A stretch of 64,000 bases of DNA from Nocardiopsis sp. NRRL B-16309 (GTDB lineage: Bacteria > Actinomycetota > Actinomycetes > Streptosporangiales > Streptosporangiaceae), in contig NZ_LGEC01000058.1 in the NCBI RefSeq assembly GCF_001279585.1, forward strand, positions 1-64,000, in the 5' to 3' direction. The notes under the pieces are model-generated. The model was not told the DNA's origin and ran no database searches. It saw only the letters and a list, made by a program, of their open reading frames with translations. Positions 36,747 to 45,505 of the stretch are shown piece after piece. The position numbers were made by a program, and so were the translations under genes. Within the stretch, counting starts at the first letter, position 1, and every line of letters begins with the position of its first letter.

Positions 36747-36855
36747 GGCCTGTGGCCTCCCTTGTTGTCCCCGAGTGGCACAGGGTCCCCCGAGTGCTGC
36801 TGTGCTGCGGGCGGACGGGCCGCTCGTGGCGCCCGAATCCGCCCATATCCACCGA

Positions 36856-36885
36856 AGGTGCCGGGGAGAACTCTCCCCGGCACCT
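36856..36885 (-). terminator. 14-bp-stem terminator downstream of tsf
   Basis: AGGTGCCGGGGAGA / TCTCCCCGGCACCT with a two-base loop, starting 16 bases after the tsf stop. Perfect palindrome, no U-tract. It isolates rpsB-tsf from pyrH. Confidence 0.85.
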
Positions 36886-36901
36886 CCATCATCTCAAAGC
36901 C

Positions 36902-37738
36902 CTAGGCCTGGCCGACCTTGAAGCGGACGAAGCGCTTGACGCTGACTCCGGCCTCGTCGACCACCTTCTGGACGGTCTTCTTGTTCTCCTTGACGAACGG
37001 CTGGCCGAGGAGGGTGGTCTCCTTGAAGAAGCCGTTGAGGCGGCCCTCGACGATCTTGGGGATCGCCTGCTCGGGCTTGCCCTCCTCGCGGGTCGTCTGC
37101 TCGGCGATGCGGCGCTCGTTCTCCACGACGTCGGCGGGGACGTCGTCCTTGCCCACGTACTGCGGGGCCAGGGCGGCGATCTGCTGGGCGAGGTCCTTGC
37201 CGACCTCGGCGTCTGCCTTGTCCAGCTCGACCAGGACGCCCATGGTGGGGGGCAGGTCCGGGTCGGACTTGTGCAGGTAGCTGGCGACGTAGGCACCGTC
37301 GAACTTGGCGACGCGGCGGAGCTCCAGCTTCTCGCCGATGATCGCGCCCTTCTCGGCGATGAAGTCCTGCAGGCTCTTGCCCGGCTCGATCTCGGCGGCG
37401 GACACGGTGGCCAGGTCGTCGCTGTCGACCGAGACGACGAACTCGGCCACCTGGTCGGCCAGCGCGATGAACTGGTCGTTCTTGGCGACGAAGTCGGTCT
37501 CGCAGTTGAGCTCGATGAGGGTGGCCTTGCCCTCGCTCTGCTGCTTGAGGACGACCGTGCCCTGGGCGGCGGTGCGCTCGCCGCGCTCGGCCTGCTTCTT
37601 CGCGCCCTTGATGCGCAGGGCCTCGACGGCCTTGTCGAAGTCGCCGTCGGCCTCGGTGAGGGCCTTCTTGCAGGCCATCATGCCGGCGCCGGTCATGTCC
37701 CGCAGCTTCTTGACGTCCGCGGCGGTGAAGTTCGCCAT
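36902..37738 (-). CDS. tsf: Translation elongation factor Ts
   Basis: 278 aa. Guanine-nucleotide exchange factor for EF-Tu. N-terminal UBA-like domain MANFTAADVKKLRDMTGAGMMACKKAL and the EF-Tu contact motif NCETDFVAKN are present, followed by the dimerisation domain and C-terminal VNKFVRF-type end (VKRFVRFKVGQA). Shares a transcript with rpsB, though a hairpin lies between them. Confidence 0.97.
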   Translation of the reverse strand: MANFTAADVKKLRDMTGAGMMACKKALTEADGDFDKAVEALRIKGAKKQAERGERTAAQGTVVLKQQSEGKATLIELNCETDFVAKNDQFIALADQVAEFVVSVDSDDLATVSAAEIEPGKSLQDFIAEKGAIIGEKLELRRVAKFDGAYVASYLHKSDPDLPPTMGVLVELDKADAEVGKDLAQQIAALAPQYVGKDDVPADVVENERRIAEQTTREEGKPEQAIPKIVEGRLNGFFKETTLLGQPFVKENKKTVQKVVDEAGVSVKRFVRFKVGQA

Positions 37739-37804
37739 GACTGTTCTCGAATTCCCTTGGAGTGGAGAGTCGGTGTCTTGGGGTGAGGCCGATGACCCGG
37801 CACG

Positions 37805-37831
37805 GCCGCCCCGCCGTGGTGGCGGGGCGGC
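37805..37831 (-). terminator. Hairpin between rpsB and tsf
   Basis: GCCGCCCCGCC / GGCGGGGCGGC with five-base loop GTGGT, 24 bases after the rpsB stop. Likely a partial terminator or processing site setting the S2 to EF-Ts ratio. Confidence 0.65.
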
Positions 37832-37854
37832 TGTACCGGGACGGTGAGGCGGTC

Positions 37855-38829
37855 CTACTCGGCGGAGCCCTCGGCGGGCGCCTGGGCCGGCGCGTCGGCG
37901 GGCGACTCGGCGGCGGTGGCCTCGCCCGGAGCCTCGGCGGCGACCTCGTCGGCCGGAGCGACCGTGGCGGTCTCGGCCGGGGCCTCGGCGGCGGCCTGCT
38001 CCGTGGCGGCGGCGTCAGTGGCGGCGGCCGGCGCGGCGGCGGCCTCCTCCTTGCCCTTGCCCTCCAGGAGCTCGCGCTCCCACTCGGCCAGGGGCTCCTC
38101 GGCCGGCTTCTCGGCACCGGACTCGGCGGAGGCGCCGGAGCGGGCCAGGAGACCGTCGGCGACGGCGTCGGCGACCACGCGGGTCAGCAGGCTGACACTG
38201 CGGATGGCGTCGTCGTTACCCGGGATCGGGTAGTCGACCTCGTCCGGGTCGCAGTTGGTGTCGAGGATCGCGACGACCGGGATGTTCAGCTTGCGAGCCT
38301 CGCTGATCGCGATGTGCTCCTTCTTGGTGTCCACGATCCACACGGCGCTCGGCACGCGGGCCATGTCGCGGATACCGCCGAGGGTGCGCTCCAGCTTCTC
38401 CTTCTCACGACGGAGGTTGAGGAGCTCCTTCTTGGTGAGCGAGGAGCCGGCGACGTCGTCGAAGTCGATCTCCTCCAGCTCCTTGAGGCGCTGGAGCCGC
38501 TTGTGCACGGTGGAGAAGTTGGTGAGCATGCCGCCCAGCCAGCGCTGGTTGACGTAGGGCATGCCGACGCGGCGGGCCTGCTCGTCGATGGCCTCCTGCG
38601 CCTGCTTCTTCGTGCCGACGAACAGAATGGTGCCGCCGTGGGCGACCGTCTGCTTGACGAACTCGTAGGCGCGGTCGATGTACGCCAGCGACTTCTGGAG
38701 GTCGATGATGTAGATGCCGTTGCGCTCGGTGAAGATGAAGCGCTTCATCTTGGGGTTCCAGCGACGCGTCTGGTGCCCGAAGTGGACGCCGCTCTCCAGG
38801 AGCTGGCGAATCGTCACGACTGTGGCCAT
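37855..38829 (-). CDS. rpsB: 30S ribosomal protein S2
   Basis: 324 aa. Conserved body (MATVVTIRQLLESGVHFGHQTRRWNPKM to DAIRSVSLLTRVVADA) ends near residue 235, followed by a ~90-residue Ala/Glu/Pro tail (repeated AEAPAE-like units), much longer than in E. coli but common in high-GC actinobacteria. ATG at 38829 follows AAGGAGG. A TAGAAT -10-like hexamer lies 167 bases upstream. Confidence 0.97.
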   Translation of the reverse strand: MATVVTIRQLLESGVHFGHQTRRWNPKMKRFIFTERNGIYIIDLQKSLAYIDRAYEFVKQTVAHGGTILFVGTKKQAQEAIDEQARRVGMPYVNQRWLGGMLTNFSTVHKRLQRLKELEEIDFDDVAGSSLTKKELLNLRREKEKLERTLGGIRDMARVPSAVWIVDTKKEHIAISEARKLNIPVVAILDTNCDPDEVDYPIPGNDDAIRSVSLLTRVVADAVADGLLARSGASAESGAEKPAEEPLAEWERELLEGKGKEEAAAAPAAATDAAATEQAAAEAPAETATVAPADEVAAEAPGEATAAESPADAPAQAPAEGSAE

Positions 38830-38995
38830 GACCTGGTCCTCCTTGCGGTGGCGGGGAGGGATTCCCCGCCTCGGTTGTGCCTGACGCCCCGGCCGCACCG
38901 CCACACCGCCGAAACGGTGTGGACCGTAGGTACGACCCCTCCCGAGGAAGGCTCGGGGGCGTGCGTAGTGTTGTTGGCCCGGTGGGCCACAGACG

Positions 38996-39001
38996 ATTCT
39001 A
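38996..39001 (-). promoter_or_regulatory. Candidate -10 hexamer of the rpsB promoter
   Basis: TAGAAT on the minus strand, 167 bases before the rpsB start, in an otherwise GC-rich context; the -35 is not convincing. The implied leader contains a GC-rich hairpin around 38936-38962 that could support autoregulation by S2. Confidence 0.4.
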
Positions 39002-39124
39002 TCCTCCGCCGGGGGCGCACAGGACCTGCGCTGCGTCTTCGGCGCGCACGGCCCCCTCCGGCCCGTTGTCCACAGGTTCACGCACCCCCTGGCGCACCCC
39101 TCCCGCCGCGTCGACCCTGGATGT

Positions 39125-40063
39125 ATGGCAACTTCCCGCCTCACACCCCTGACACCCCTGCTTCTCGTATCGCTCCTGCTGTTCCCCCTCTGCCTCGCCC
39201 GAACCGCGGTCGCCGACACCGCGTGGCGCTGGCCGGTGGATCCACCGGTGCGGGTGCTGCGCGGGTTCGACCCGCCGGAGGAGCGCTGGTTGCCCGGCCA
39301 CCTGGGCGTGGACCTGGCCGCGGAGCCCGGCGCGCCCGTACGCGCGGCCGGATCCGGCCGCGTGCACTTCGCGGGCCCGGTGGGCGGAACGCCGGTGGTG
39401 TCCGTGGCCCACGGCGACCTGCGCACCACCTACCTCCCGGTGGACTCACCGCTCTCCCGGGGCGATCCGGTCGCGGCGGGCGACTCCCTGGGCGTCCTGG
39501 CCGGGTCGCCGACGCACTGCCCGTCGGGTCCGTGCCTGCACTGGGGCCTCCTGCGCGGCGCCACCCACCTGGACCCGCTCGGCCTCCTCGGCCGCGGCCG
39601 CGTCCGCCTCCTGCCCCTGGCCCCCGCCACCGCGCCCGTAACGGACACCACGGGCGATGAGCCCGGGCTCGGGCAGGAGCCGGACAGCAGACAGGCCACA
39701 AGATCCACACACGGCCGGTCGAGCCGCAGGCGTGAACCGGACAACAGACGGGCCAAGAGATCCACACGCGGCCGGTCGAGCCGCAGGCGCGAGCTGGACA
39801 ACAGAGGGACCACACACCCGCGAACGGTGGCCCCGGGCACGGGCGTGGGCCTGGCGACGAAAGCCCCGCAGAGCACGAACGGTCGGCCCAGGCCCGGCGG
39901 GACGCCCGAACAGGTGGACCCCGCTCGGCTCAGGCGCGGGGGTGGGCCTGGCGGTAGGTGTCGCGTAGGCGCTCCACGGACACGTGGGTGTAGATCTGCG
40001 TGCTGCGCGGGCTGGCGTGGCCGAGGAACTCCTGCACGCTGCGCAGGTCCGCGCCGCCGTTGA
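39125..40063 (+). CDS. Secreted M23/LytM-type peptidase-like protein
   Basis: 312 aa as read. Signal peptide LTPLLLVSLLLFPLCLARTAVADT, then an M23 domain (about 35-160): the HxxxD zinc pair in GHLGVDLA is kept, but the usual HxH appears as PCLHWGLL, so the first His is Cys while the LHW His is kept; this suggests altered or lost endopeptidase activity. The tail (about 180-312) is Arg/Ser-rich, contains a 19-residue repeat, and overlaps xerC on the other strand by 134 bases, so the true C-terminus may be earlier (for example through a sequence error) or the overlap is real. Divergent from rpsB. Likely role: cell-wall remodelling or a scaffold activating an amidase. Confidence 0.8.
   Translation: MATSRLTPLTPLLLVSLLLFPLCLARTAVADTAWRWPVDPPVRVLRGFDPPEERWLPGHLGVDLAAEPGAPVRAAGSGRVHFAGPVGGTPVVSVAHGDLRTTYLPVDSPLSRGDPVAAGDSLGVLAGSPTHCPSGPCLHWGLLRGATHLDPLGLLGRGRVRLLPLAPATAPVTDTTGDEPGLGQEPDSRQATRSTHGRSSRRREPDNRRAKRSTRGRSSRRRELDNRGTTHPRTVAPGTGVGLATKAPQSTNGRPRPGGTPEQVDPARLRRGGGPGGRCRVGAPRTRGCRSACCAGWRGRGTPARCAGPRRR
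39677..39808. repeat. 57-bp tandem repeat in the M23 gene tail
   Basis: Two full units (39677-39733 and 39734-39790) and an 18-base partial third. Period 57 bp equals 19 codons, encoding EPD(S/N)R…RSSRRR units. The few differences between units suggest recent expansion. Confidence 0.85.
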
Positions 40064-40919
40064 GCAGGTGGGTCGCGGCGCTGTGCCGAAGGCCGTGCGG
40101 AGCGCCGTCCACCCCGGCGGCCCGCAGGTGGGCGTGCACGTCCTCTCGCGCCTGGCGCACGCCCAGACGGCCGCCCCGGGCTCCCAGGAGGAGCGCGCCG
40201 CCGCTGGCGGAGGTCGCCAGTTCCGGACGTCCGCCGGTCAGCCATGCGTCGAGGGCGTCCAAAGCGGGTGTGCCCACGGGCACGGTGCGTTCCTTGGCGC
40301 CCTTGCCCAGGACGCGGACGGTGTCGCGGGCGCGGTCCACGTCCCCCAGGTCCAGGGCGCACAGTTCGGCGACGCGCACACCGGTGGCGTAGAGCAGTTC
40401 GACCACCGCGCGGCGCCGCAGGTCCACGGGGGTCTCGGCCGACCCCTGGGAGAGGGCGGAGGCGGCCTGCTCCTCGTCCAGGACGGACGGCAGGGCGCGC
40501 TGCTGGGCGGGCGCGACCAGTCGGGGCCCGGGATCGCTCTCCAGCACGCCCTCGCGGTGCAGGAACCGGGTGAGCGCCCGCACGGCCGCCACTCTGCGCG
40601 AGAGGCTCGCGCGGCTGATCCCCTCGTCGCGGGAGCGGGCGAGCCATCCGCGCACCAACAGGACGTCCAGGTCCTCGAACCCGTAGCCCTGGCCCCCCGA
40701 TCCCTCCGAGGTCTTCGGCGCCGGGCCGCCCTCGACGCCCCCGTCCTCACCCCGCCCGGTCGCTCCCCCGACCGGTGTCTCCGGCGGGGGACCGCCCTCC
40801 GCCAGGAACCCCTGGAGTGAGCGCAGGTCGGCGAGGTAGCCGCGGACGGTGTGCGGAGAGCGGCCCAGTTCGCCGGACAGGTGGGCGCCGAAACGGTCGA
40901 GCACGGTGCGGTCGAGCAC
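39930..40919 (-). CDS. xerC: Tyrosine recombinase, XerC-type
   Basis: 329 aa. Resolves chromosome dimers at dif. N-terminal SAM-like domain (1-125) is interrupted by a ~35-residue Gly-rich linker (about 45-75). The catalytic set is complete: Arg in TGVRVAEL, Lys in GKGAKERTVP, HGLRH (HxxR), GHAS and the nucleophilic Tyr in TQIYTHVSVERL. GTG at 40919, two bases after the ridA stop. Positioned, as in many actinobacteria, between the dprA region and rpsB. Confidence 0.9.
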   Translation of the reverse strand: MLDRTVLDRFGAHLSGELGRSPHTVRGYLADLRSLQGFLAEGGPPPETPVGGATGRGEDGGVEGGPAPKTSEGSGGQGYGFEDLDVLLVRGWLARSRDEGISRASLSRRVAAVRALTRFLHREGVLESDPGPRLVAPAQQRALPSVLDEEQAASALSQGSAETPVDLRRRAVVELLYATGVRVAELCALDLGDVDRARDTVRVLGKGAKERTVPVGTPALDALDAWLTGGRPELATSASGGALLLGARGGRLGVRQAREDVHAHLRAAGVDGAPHGLRHSAATHLLNGGADLRSVQEFLGHASPRSTQIYTHVSVERLRDTYRQAHPRA

Positions 40920-40921
40920 GG

Positions 40922-41275
40922 TCAGCTCCGGGGCAGGCAGGCGACGGCGTCGATCTCCACCAGGTAGCGGGGGTCGACGAACCCGTTGACCTCCACCAGA
41001 GTGCCCGCCGGGCGGGGCTCGTCCGGCAGGCAGTCGATCAGGGCCGGACGGAGGGCGTCCAGGTCGGCGACGTGCCGCAGGTAGTAGGTGAGTTTGACCA
41101 GGTGGGTGAGGTCGGCTCCGTGGGTCGCCAGCACCGTCTCCATGTTCCGGAAGATCTGCCGGGTCTGCCCGATGATGTCGCCGGCGACACCGCCGTCGGG
41201 CGCCTGAGGGGTCTGTCCGGAGACGAAGAGCAGGGGGCCGTCCGCCACGCGGGCATCACTGTACGCTTTGGCCAT
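40922..41275 (-). CDS. RidA/YjgF family protein (enamine/imine deaminase-like)
   Basis: 117 aa. Rid-family fold: PLLFVSGQTPQAPDGGVAGDIIGQTRQIFRNMETVL…HLVKLTYYL, and FVDPRYLVEIDAVACLP near the C-terminus. In canonical RidA an Arg contacts the substrate in a ...N(T)NR... region; here that part reads FVDPRYLVEID, so it is a divergent subgroup and deaminase activity is unproven. Co-directional with xerC, two bases apart. Confidence 0.85.
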   Translation of the reverse strand: MAKAYSDARVADGPLLFVSGQTPQAPDGGVAGDIIGQTRQIFRNMETVLATHGADLTHLVKLTYYLRHVADLDALRPALIDCLPDEPRPAGTLVEVNGFVDPRYLVEIDAVACLPRS

Positions 41276-41456
41276 AACGGCAACCTACCCATTTCCCGGC
41301 GCCCCGGTCGCCTCGTCGCGCCCATGAACCGACCCGGGACGACAGGGCCCCGCGCGTCCGCGTCCGCGTCCGCGGATCGGCCGCCGCTCGACCCCGCTCC
41401 GGCGCAGGCGAGCGTGTTCCTTCGTCGGACGGACCGGTCCGGTCTGCTCTCGGTCT

Positions 41457-42620
41457 TCACCGCGCGGTCCGCCAACCGGTCGAGCACCGCTCCACCAGAC
41501 CGGCCGCGGCCAGCATCCCCAGGGCGCGCATCGTGCCCTCCAGGGTGCCCTCGCTGCACGCCGCGATCGTCGCGGTCCCGGCCCCCTTCCGGGGCACCGC
41601 GTCCAGGACCCGCCGGGTGTCGGCGTCCAGCGCGGCCTCCAGACGCGGCGGGCCCGCCCCCTCCTCCCCCAGCGGCACCACCTGCGCGATCACGTCCTCG
41701 GCGCAGGTCACACAGGTGGCCTGCCAGTCGCGCAACAGCACGTGGCAGCCCACGGACAGCGCCGAGGTGACCGGCCCCGGCACGGCCATCAGCGCGCGGT
41801 TGAGCTCCGCGGCGTGCGCGGCTGTGTTGAGCGCGCCGCTGCGGCGACCCGCCTCCACCACCACGGTGCCCGGGGTGAGCGCCGCGATCAGCCGGTTGCG
41901 GATCAGGAAGTCCGGGGCCCGCGGCGTGGAGCGCACCGGCCGCTCACTCACCAGGACGCCGCGCCGGGCGACGTCCGCGAACAGTCCGGCGTGCCCGCGC
42001 GGATAGTCCACGTCCAACCCGCAGGCGAGCACCACCACGGTGTTCCCGGCGGCCTGGGCGGCCCGGTGCGCGGCGCCGTCGATGCCGTACGCCCCGCCCG
42101 AGACCACGACCACGGAGCGCTCGGCCAGTCCGTAGGCCAGCTCCGCGGCGACGTGCTCGCCGTACGGGGTCGCCGCCCGTGCCCCCACCAGCGCCGCCGA
42201 ACGCAGGCACAGGTGCCGCAGGTCCCCCCGGCCACGGACCCACAGGCCGTGCGAACGGCGACCGCCGGGAAGGTCCAGCGACTCCAGCCTCCCCGGCCAC
42301 TCCGGGTCGCCCGGTGCCACGAACCGGATCCCCGCCTCCGCCGAGTCGCTGAGCAGGGCGTCCGCGTCCACCCGGCCCGCACGGGCGCTCCAGCGCGCCC
42401 AGCGCCGTTCGAGCCGCGACGCCTCGTCCGGACCGGTCGGCGCCCCCTCCTCATGCGGCGCCGACGGCGCTGGCCCGCCCGCCACCAGGTCGGCCCACAC
42501 CCGCGCCGCGCCGTACTCCGCGAGCAGCTCCCCCAGCCACAGGTCACCCGGGGGCGCCACCACCGTGAGGCACGCCCGCGCCCGGGCGTCGGCCTCCTCC
42601 TCCGCCGCACGTACCGTCAC
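41457..42620 (-). CDS. dprA: DNA-processing protein DprA (Smf)
   Basis: 387 aa. Rossmann-like DprA core: ALVGARAATPYGEHVAAELAYGLAE, VVSGGAYGIDGAAHRAA, CGLDVDYPRGHAGLFADV and ERPVRSTPRAPDFLIRNRLIAAL. A C-terminal winged-helix/DML1-like region follows. Loads RecA on incoming single-stranded DNA in transformable bacteria; in actinomycetes the role is unclear. Lies 162 bases downstream of comM in the conserved yraN-comM-dprA order. Confidence 0.93.
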   Translation of the reverse strand: MTVRAAEEEADARARACLTVVAPPGDLWLGELLAEYGAARVWADLVAGGPAPSAPHEEGAPTGPDEASRLERRWARWSARAGRVDADALLSDSAEAGIRFVAPGDPEWPGRLESLDLPGGRRSHGLWVRGRGDLRHLCLRSAALVGARAATPYGEHVAAELAYGLAERSVVVVSGGAYGIDGAAHRAAQAAGNTVVVLACGLDVDYPRGHAGLFADVARRGVLVSERPVRSTPRAPDFLIRNRLIAALTPGTVVVEAGRRSGALNTAAHAAELNRALMAVPGPVTSALSVGCHVLLRDWQATCVTCAEDVIAQVVPLGEEGAGPPRLEAALDADTRRVLDAVPRKGAGTATIAACSEGTLEGTMRALGMLAAAGLVERCSTGWRTAR

Positions 42621-42782
42621 GTCACTCCTCCGTCTCCCCGCACCGCCACCCCGCTCGACTCCTGCTCCGCGCCCGGAGCACCGTCTGCCCGACCACCCCC
42701 GCCGGACCCCGCCAACCCATGACCCCGCCGGGCACCGCGCCCGCCGTTGCGGGCGGCGACCACCGGAGGGCCTCCCCAGGCC

Positions 42783-44306
42783 TCACCAGGCTCGGCCCGA
42801 CCACAGGGCGAACGCATAGGCCACCTCCTCCTCGCCGGGCTGGTCGCGTTCGGCGAGGTCGGCCAGCGTCCACGCGACCCGCAGGGCGCGGTCCACGCCC
42901 CGCGCGCTGATCAGCCCCTGGTCCATGGCCCGGCCGAGCACCCGCAGGGCCGCCGGTTCCACCGGGAACTCGCGGCGCAGCCGGGAACCGGGGATCTCCG
43001 CGTTGGTGGACCACGGGGTGTGCGCCAGGCGGGCGGCGGCTCTGTCCCGCGCCTTCGCCACCCGGGCCGCGACCACCGCGGAGGACTCCGCGAAGGCCCG
43101 GTCCGCGAGCAGCTCGGCCCGGCTCACCGGTTGCAGTTCCACCTTGAGGTCGACCCGGTCCAGCAGGGGCCCGGACAGGCGGGAGAAGTACCGGCGGCGC
43201 TCGCCCGCCGGGCAGGTGCACAGGCTGCCCGGTTTGGCGCACGGGCAGGGGTTGGCGGCCATCACCAGTTGGAAACGGGCGGGGAACGACACCGTGGACG
43301 CGGCCCGGGCCAGGACGACCTCACCGCGTTCGAGCGGTTCCCGCAGGGAGTCCAGGACACCGCGGCCGAACTGCGGGGCCTCGTCGACGAACAGCACGCC
43401 CCGGTGGGCCTTGGAGACCCATCCCGGACTCGGGTAGCCGCTGCCCCCGCCGATGATCGCCGCGCGGCTGGAGGTGTGGTGCGGAGCCGCGAACGGCGGC
43501 CGGGTGACCAGGGGCGAGCCCGCGGGGAGCATGCCCGCCACCGAGTGGATCGCCGTCGCCTCCAACGCCTCCGCCGGCCCCAGTTCCGGCAGGACCGTGG
43601 GCAACCGTTCCGCGAGCAGGGACTTCCCGGTCCCCGGCGCACCGAGCATCATCAGGTTGTGCCCGCCCGCCGCGGCGATCTCCACGGCCCGCCGCGCCAC
43701 CGGCTGCCCCAGGACGTCGGCCAGGTCCGGGCCCGCGTCGGCGGGCGCGCGCGGAGGGGGCACCTCGGCCCGCGGCGGGTCCGGGGGCGGTTCGCCGCCG
43801 CGCAGCCAGTCGCACAGCTCCATCAGGTTGCCCACCGGCACCACCTCGGCGTCCGGCACCAGCCGGGCCTCCTCAGCGTTGCCGTGGGCGACCACGAAGC
43901 GGCCGTGGCCCTGACCGGTGGCCGACACCACCGCCGGGAGCACGCCCGGAACCGGCCTGGCCCGGCCGTCCAGTCCGAGCTCGGCGATGAGGACGGTGCC
44001 CTCCAACCGATCCGACGGCACCTCTCCGGCGGCGGCCAGCACCGCGCCCGCGATGGCGAGGTCGAAGAGGCTCCCCGCCTTGGGCAGGCTGGCCGGGGAC
44101 AGGCTGACGGTGATCTGGCCGCTGGGCCAGGACTCGCCGCTGTTGACGAGGGCGGCTCGGACCCGGTCGCGCGCCTCCCGCAAAGCCGCGTCCGGCAGGC
44201 CCACCATGGTCACACCGGGGTCTCCGCCGCCCAGGTGGACCTCCACCTCGACGACGTGGCCGCGCACGCCCAGCAGGGTGACGCAGTGGGTCCGGGCGAG
44301 CGTCAT
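42783..44306 (-). CDS. comM: Mg chelatase-like AAA ATPase YifB/ComM
   Basis: 507 aa. N-terminal Lon-protease-like domain (about 1-180), AAA+ domain with Walker A GAPGTGKSLLAERL, Walker B VLFVDEAP, and a C-terminal Mg-chelatase-type domain with the cysteine cluster NPCPCAKPGSLCTCPAGERRRYFSRLSGPLLDRVD. In Vibrio and others ComM is a branch-migration helicase for integrating foreign DNA. ATG at 44306 shares one base with the yraN stop. Confidence 0.93.
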   Translation of the reverse strand: MTLARTHCVTLLGVRGHVVEVEVHLGGGDPGVTMVGLPDAALREARDRVRAALVNSGESWPSGQITVSLSPASLPKAGSLFDLAIAGAVLAAAGEVPSDRLEGTVLIAELGLDGRARPVPGVLPAVVSATGQGHGRFVVAHGNAEEARLVPDAEVVPVGNLMELCDWLRGGEPPPDPPRAEVPPPRAPADAGPDLADVLGQPVARRAVEIAAAGGHNLMMLGAPGTGKSLLAERLPTVLPELGPAEALEATAIHSVAGMLPAGSPLVTRPPFAAPHHTSSRAAIIGGGSGYPSPGWVSKAHRGVLFVDEAPQFGRGVLDSLREPLERGEVVLARAASTVSFPARFQLVMAANPCPCAKPGSLCTCPAGERRRYFSRLSGPLLDRVDLKVELQPVSRAELLADRAFAESSAVVAARVAKARDRAAARLAHTPWSTNAEIPGSRLRREFPVEPAALRVLGRAMDQGLISARGVDRALRVAWTLADLAERDQPGEEEVAYAFALWSGRAW

Positions 44307-44671
44307 CACGTCATCCCCCGCTCATGGGAGACGAAAACGCGGCCTTCCAGGATGAGCACGCCCACGCCGTCCACCCTCAGCGGTCGGGCGGGAACGCGGT
44401 GCCGGTCGGCCCACGCACGGCCGAGGCGCCGCAGTCTGCGCCGCCGGGTGGGGGTGACCGCCTCGACCGGGTGGCCGTACCGAACCGAGGTACGCGTCTT
44501 GACCTCGGCGACGACCAGGGTCCGACCGTCCCGCGCCACGACGTCGATCTCCCCGGCGGGGATCCGCCAGTTGCGGTCCACCACGCGCAGGCCGACGCGT
44601 TCGAGGAAGGCCACCGCCAGATCCTCGCCGTGCCTGCCCAGTGACTGCCGGTACTTCGCCCGCCGATCCAT
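44306..44671 (-). CDS. YraN/UPF0102 family nuclease-like protein
   Basis: 121 aa, restriction-endonuclease-like fold. The signature GEDLAVAFLERVGLRVVDRNWR…GEIDVVARDGRTLVVAEVKTRT supplies the Glu, Asp and ExK active-site triad of the family. Biochemical role unknown. Always near comM-dprA in actinobacteria, consistent with DNA-processing. Confidence 0.9.
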   Translation of the reverse strand: MDRRAKYRQSLGRHGEDLAVAFLERVGLRVVDRNWRIPAGEIDVVARDGRTLVVAEVKTRTSVRYGHPVEAVTPTRRRRLRRLGRAWADRHRVPARPLRVDGVGVLILEGRVFVSHERGMT

Positions 44672-44941
44672 CGGCGACCACCTCCCGTTACTACGGTCGG
44701 TGATCGTCGGTCGGCGCGCCAGAGGGAATGTCGAGCTGTGGACAACTCCGCCGGGCGCACGAGAAGCCAGGACCCACGGAGCTTGCTTCGACCCGTGCCC
44801 CTACCTCCGGAGCACGACTCGAAGACCAGCGGAGACCCCGGACATACAGCCAGGGCACCGACGGGGGTTCCGGAGGGTCCGCGGGCGGGATCGGGAGGCC
44901 GGGCACGAACGGATGCCCAGCGGAGGTTCACAGCGACACGG

Positions 44942-45268
44942 TCAGTCCTCGGGGGCCTCGGCGGGCGGCAGCTCCAGGTCGGCCTTGGTGATCTCCTCGA
45001 CGTTGACGTCCTTGAACGTCACCACGCGCACGTTGCGGACGAACCGGGCCGGGCGGTACATGTCCCAGACCCAGGCGTCCTCCATCACGACCTCGAAGTA
45101 CATCTCCCCGTTCTCGGTGGAACGCGGCTGGAGGTCGACGTGGTTGGTGAGGTAGAAGCGGCGCTCCGTCTCCACCACATAGCTGAACAGCCCGACGACG
45201 TCCCGGTACTCGCGATAGAGCTGGAGCTCCATCTCGGCCTCGTACTTCTCCAGGTCCTCAGAACTCAT
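44942..45268 (-). CDS. DUF2469 family protein
   Basis: 108 aa from the ATG at 45268 (MSSEDLEKYEAEMELQLYREYRDVVGLFSYVVETERRFYL…), the size of the actinobacterial DUF2469 family. Highly acidic, no membrane segment. Function unknown; conserved position between yraN and lepB in actinobacteria. A longer frame begins at 45406 but without homology or ribosome-binding site. Confidence 0.9.
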   Translation of the reverse strand: MSSEDLEKYEAEMELQLYREYRDVVGLFSYVVETERRFYLTNHVDLQPRSTENGEMYFEVVMEDAWVWDMYRPARFVRNVRVVTFKDVNVEEITKADLELPPAEAPED

Positions 45269-45505
45269 CCACGCGCTCGCTTTCGTCAGCACTCTCCGCT
45301 GGTGGTGTGCCTTTCCCCTCATCACATGGACACCGACGTCCCCCGGCTTGTTCCCGCCGGGCGAGGGCCCCACGCTCCGGGTACGCCAATACGGTCCGAG
45401 ATCCATGATGCGTCACAGAACGGCCTCATGCGCCCGGTCGGCCGGAATTCCTCGGGCGCGGGCCGGTCGGAGCACCGCCACGGCCCCGTTCGGGGCGCGC
45501 GATCG

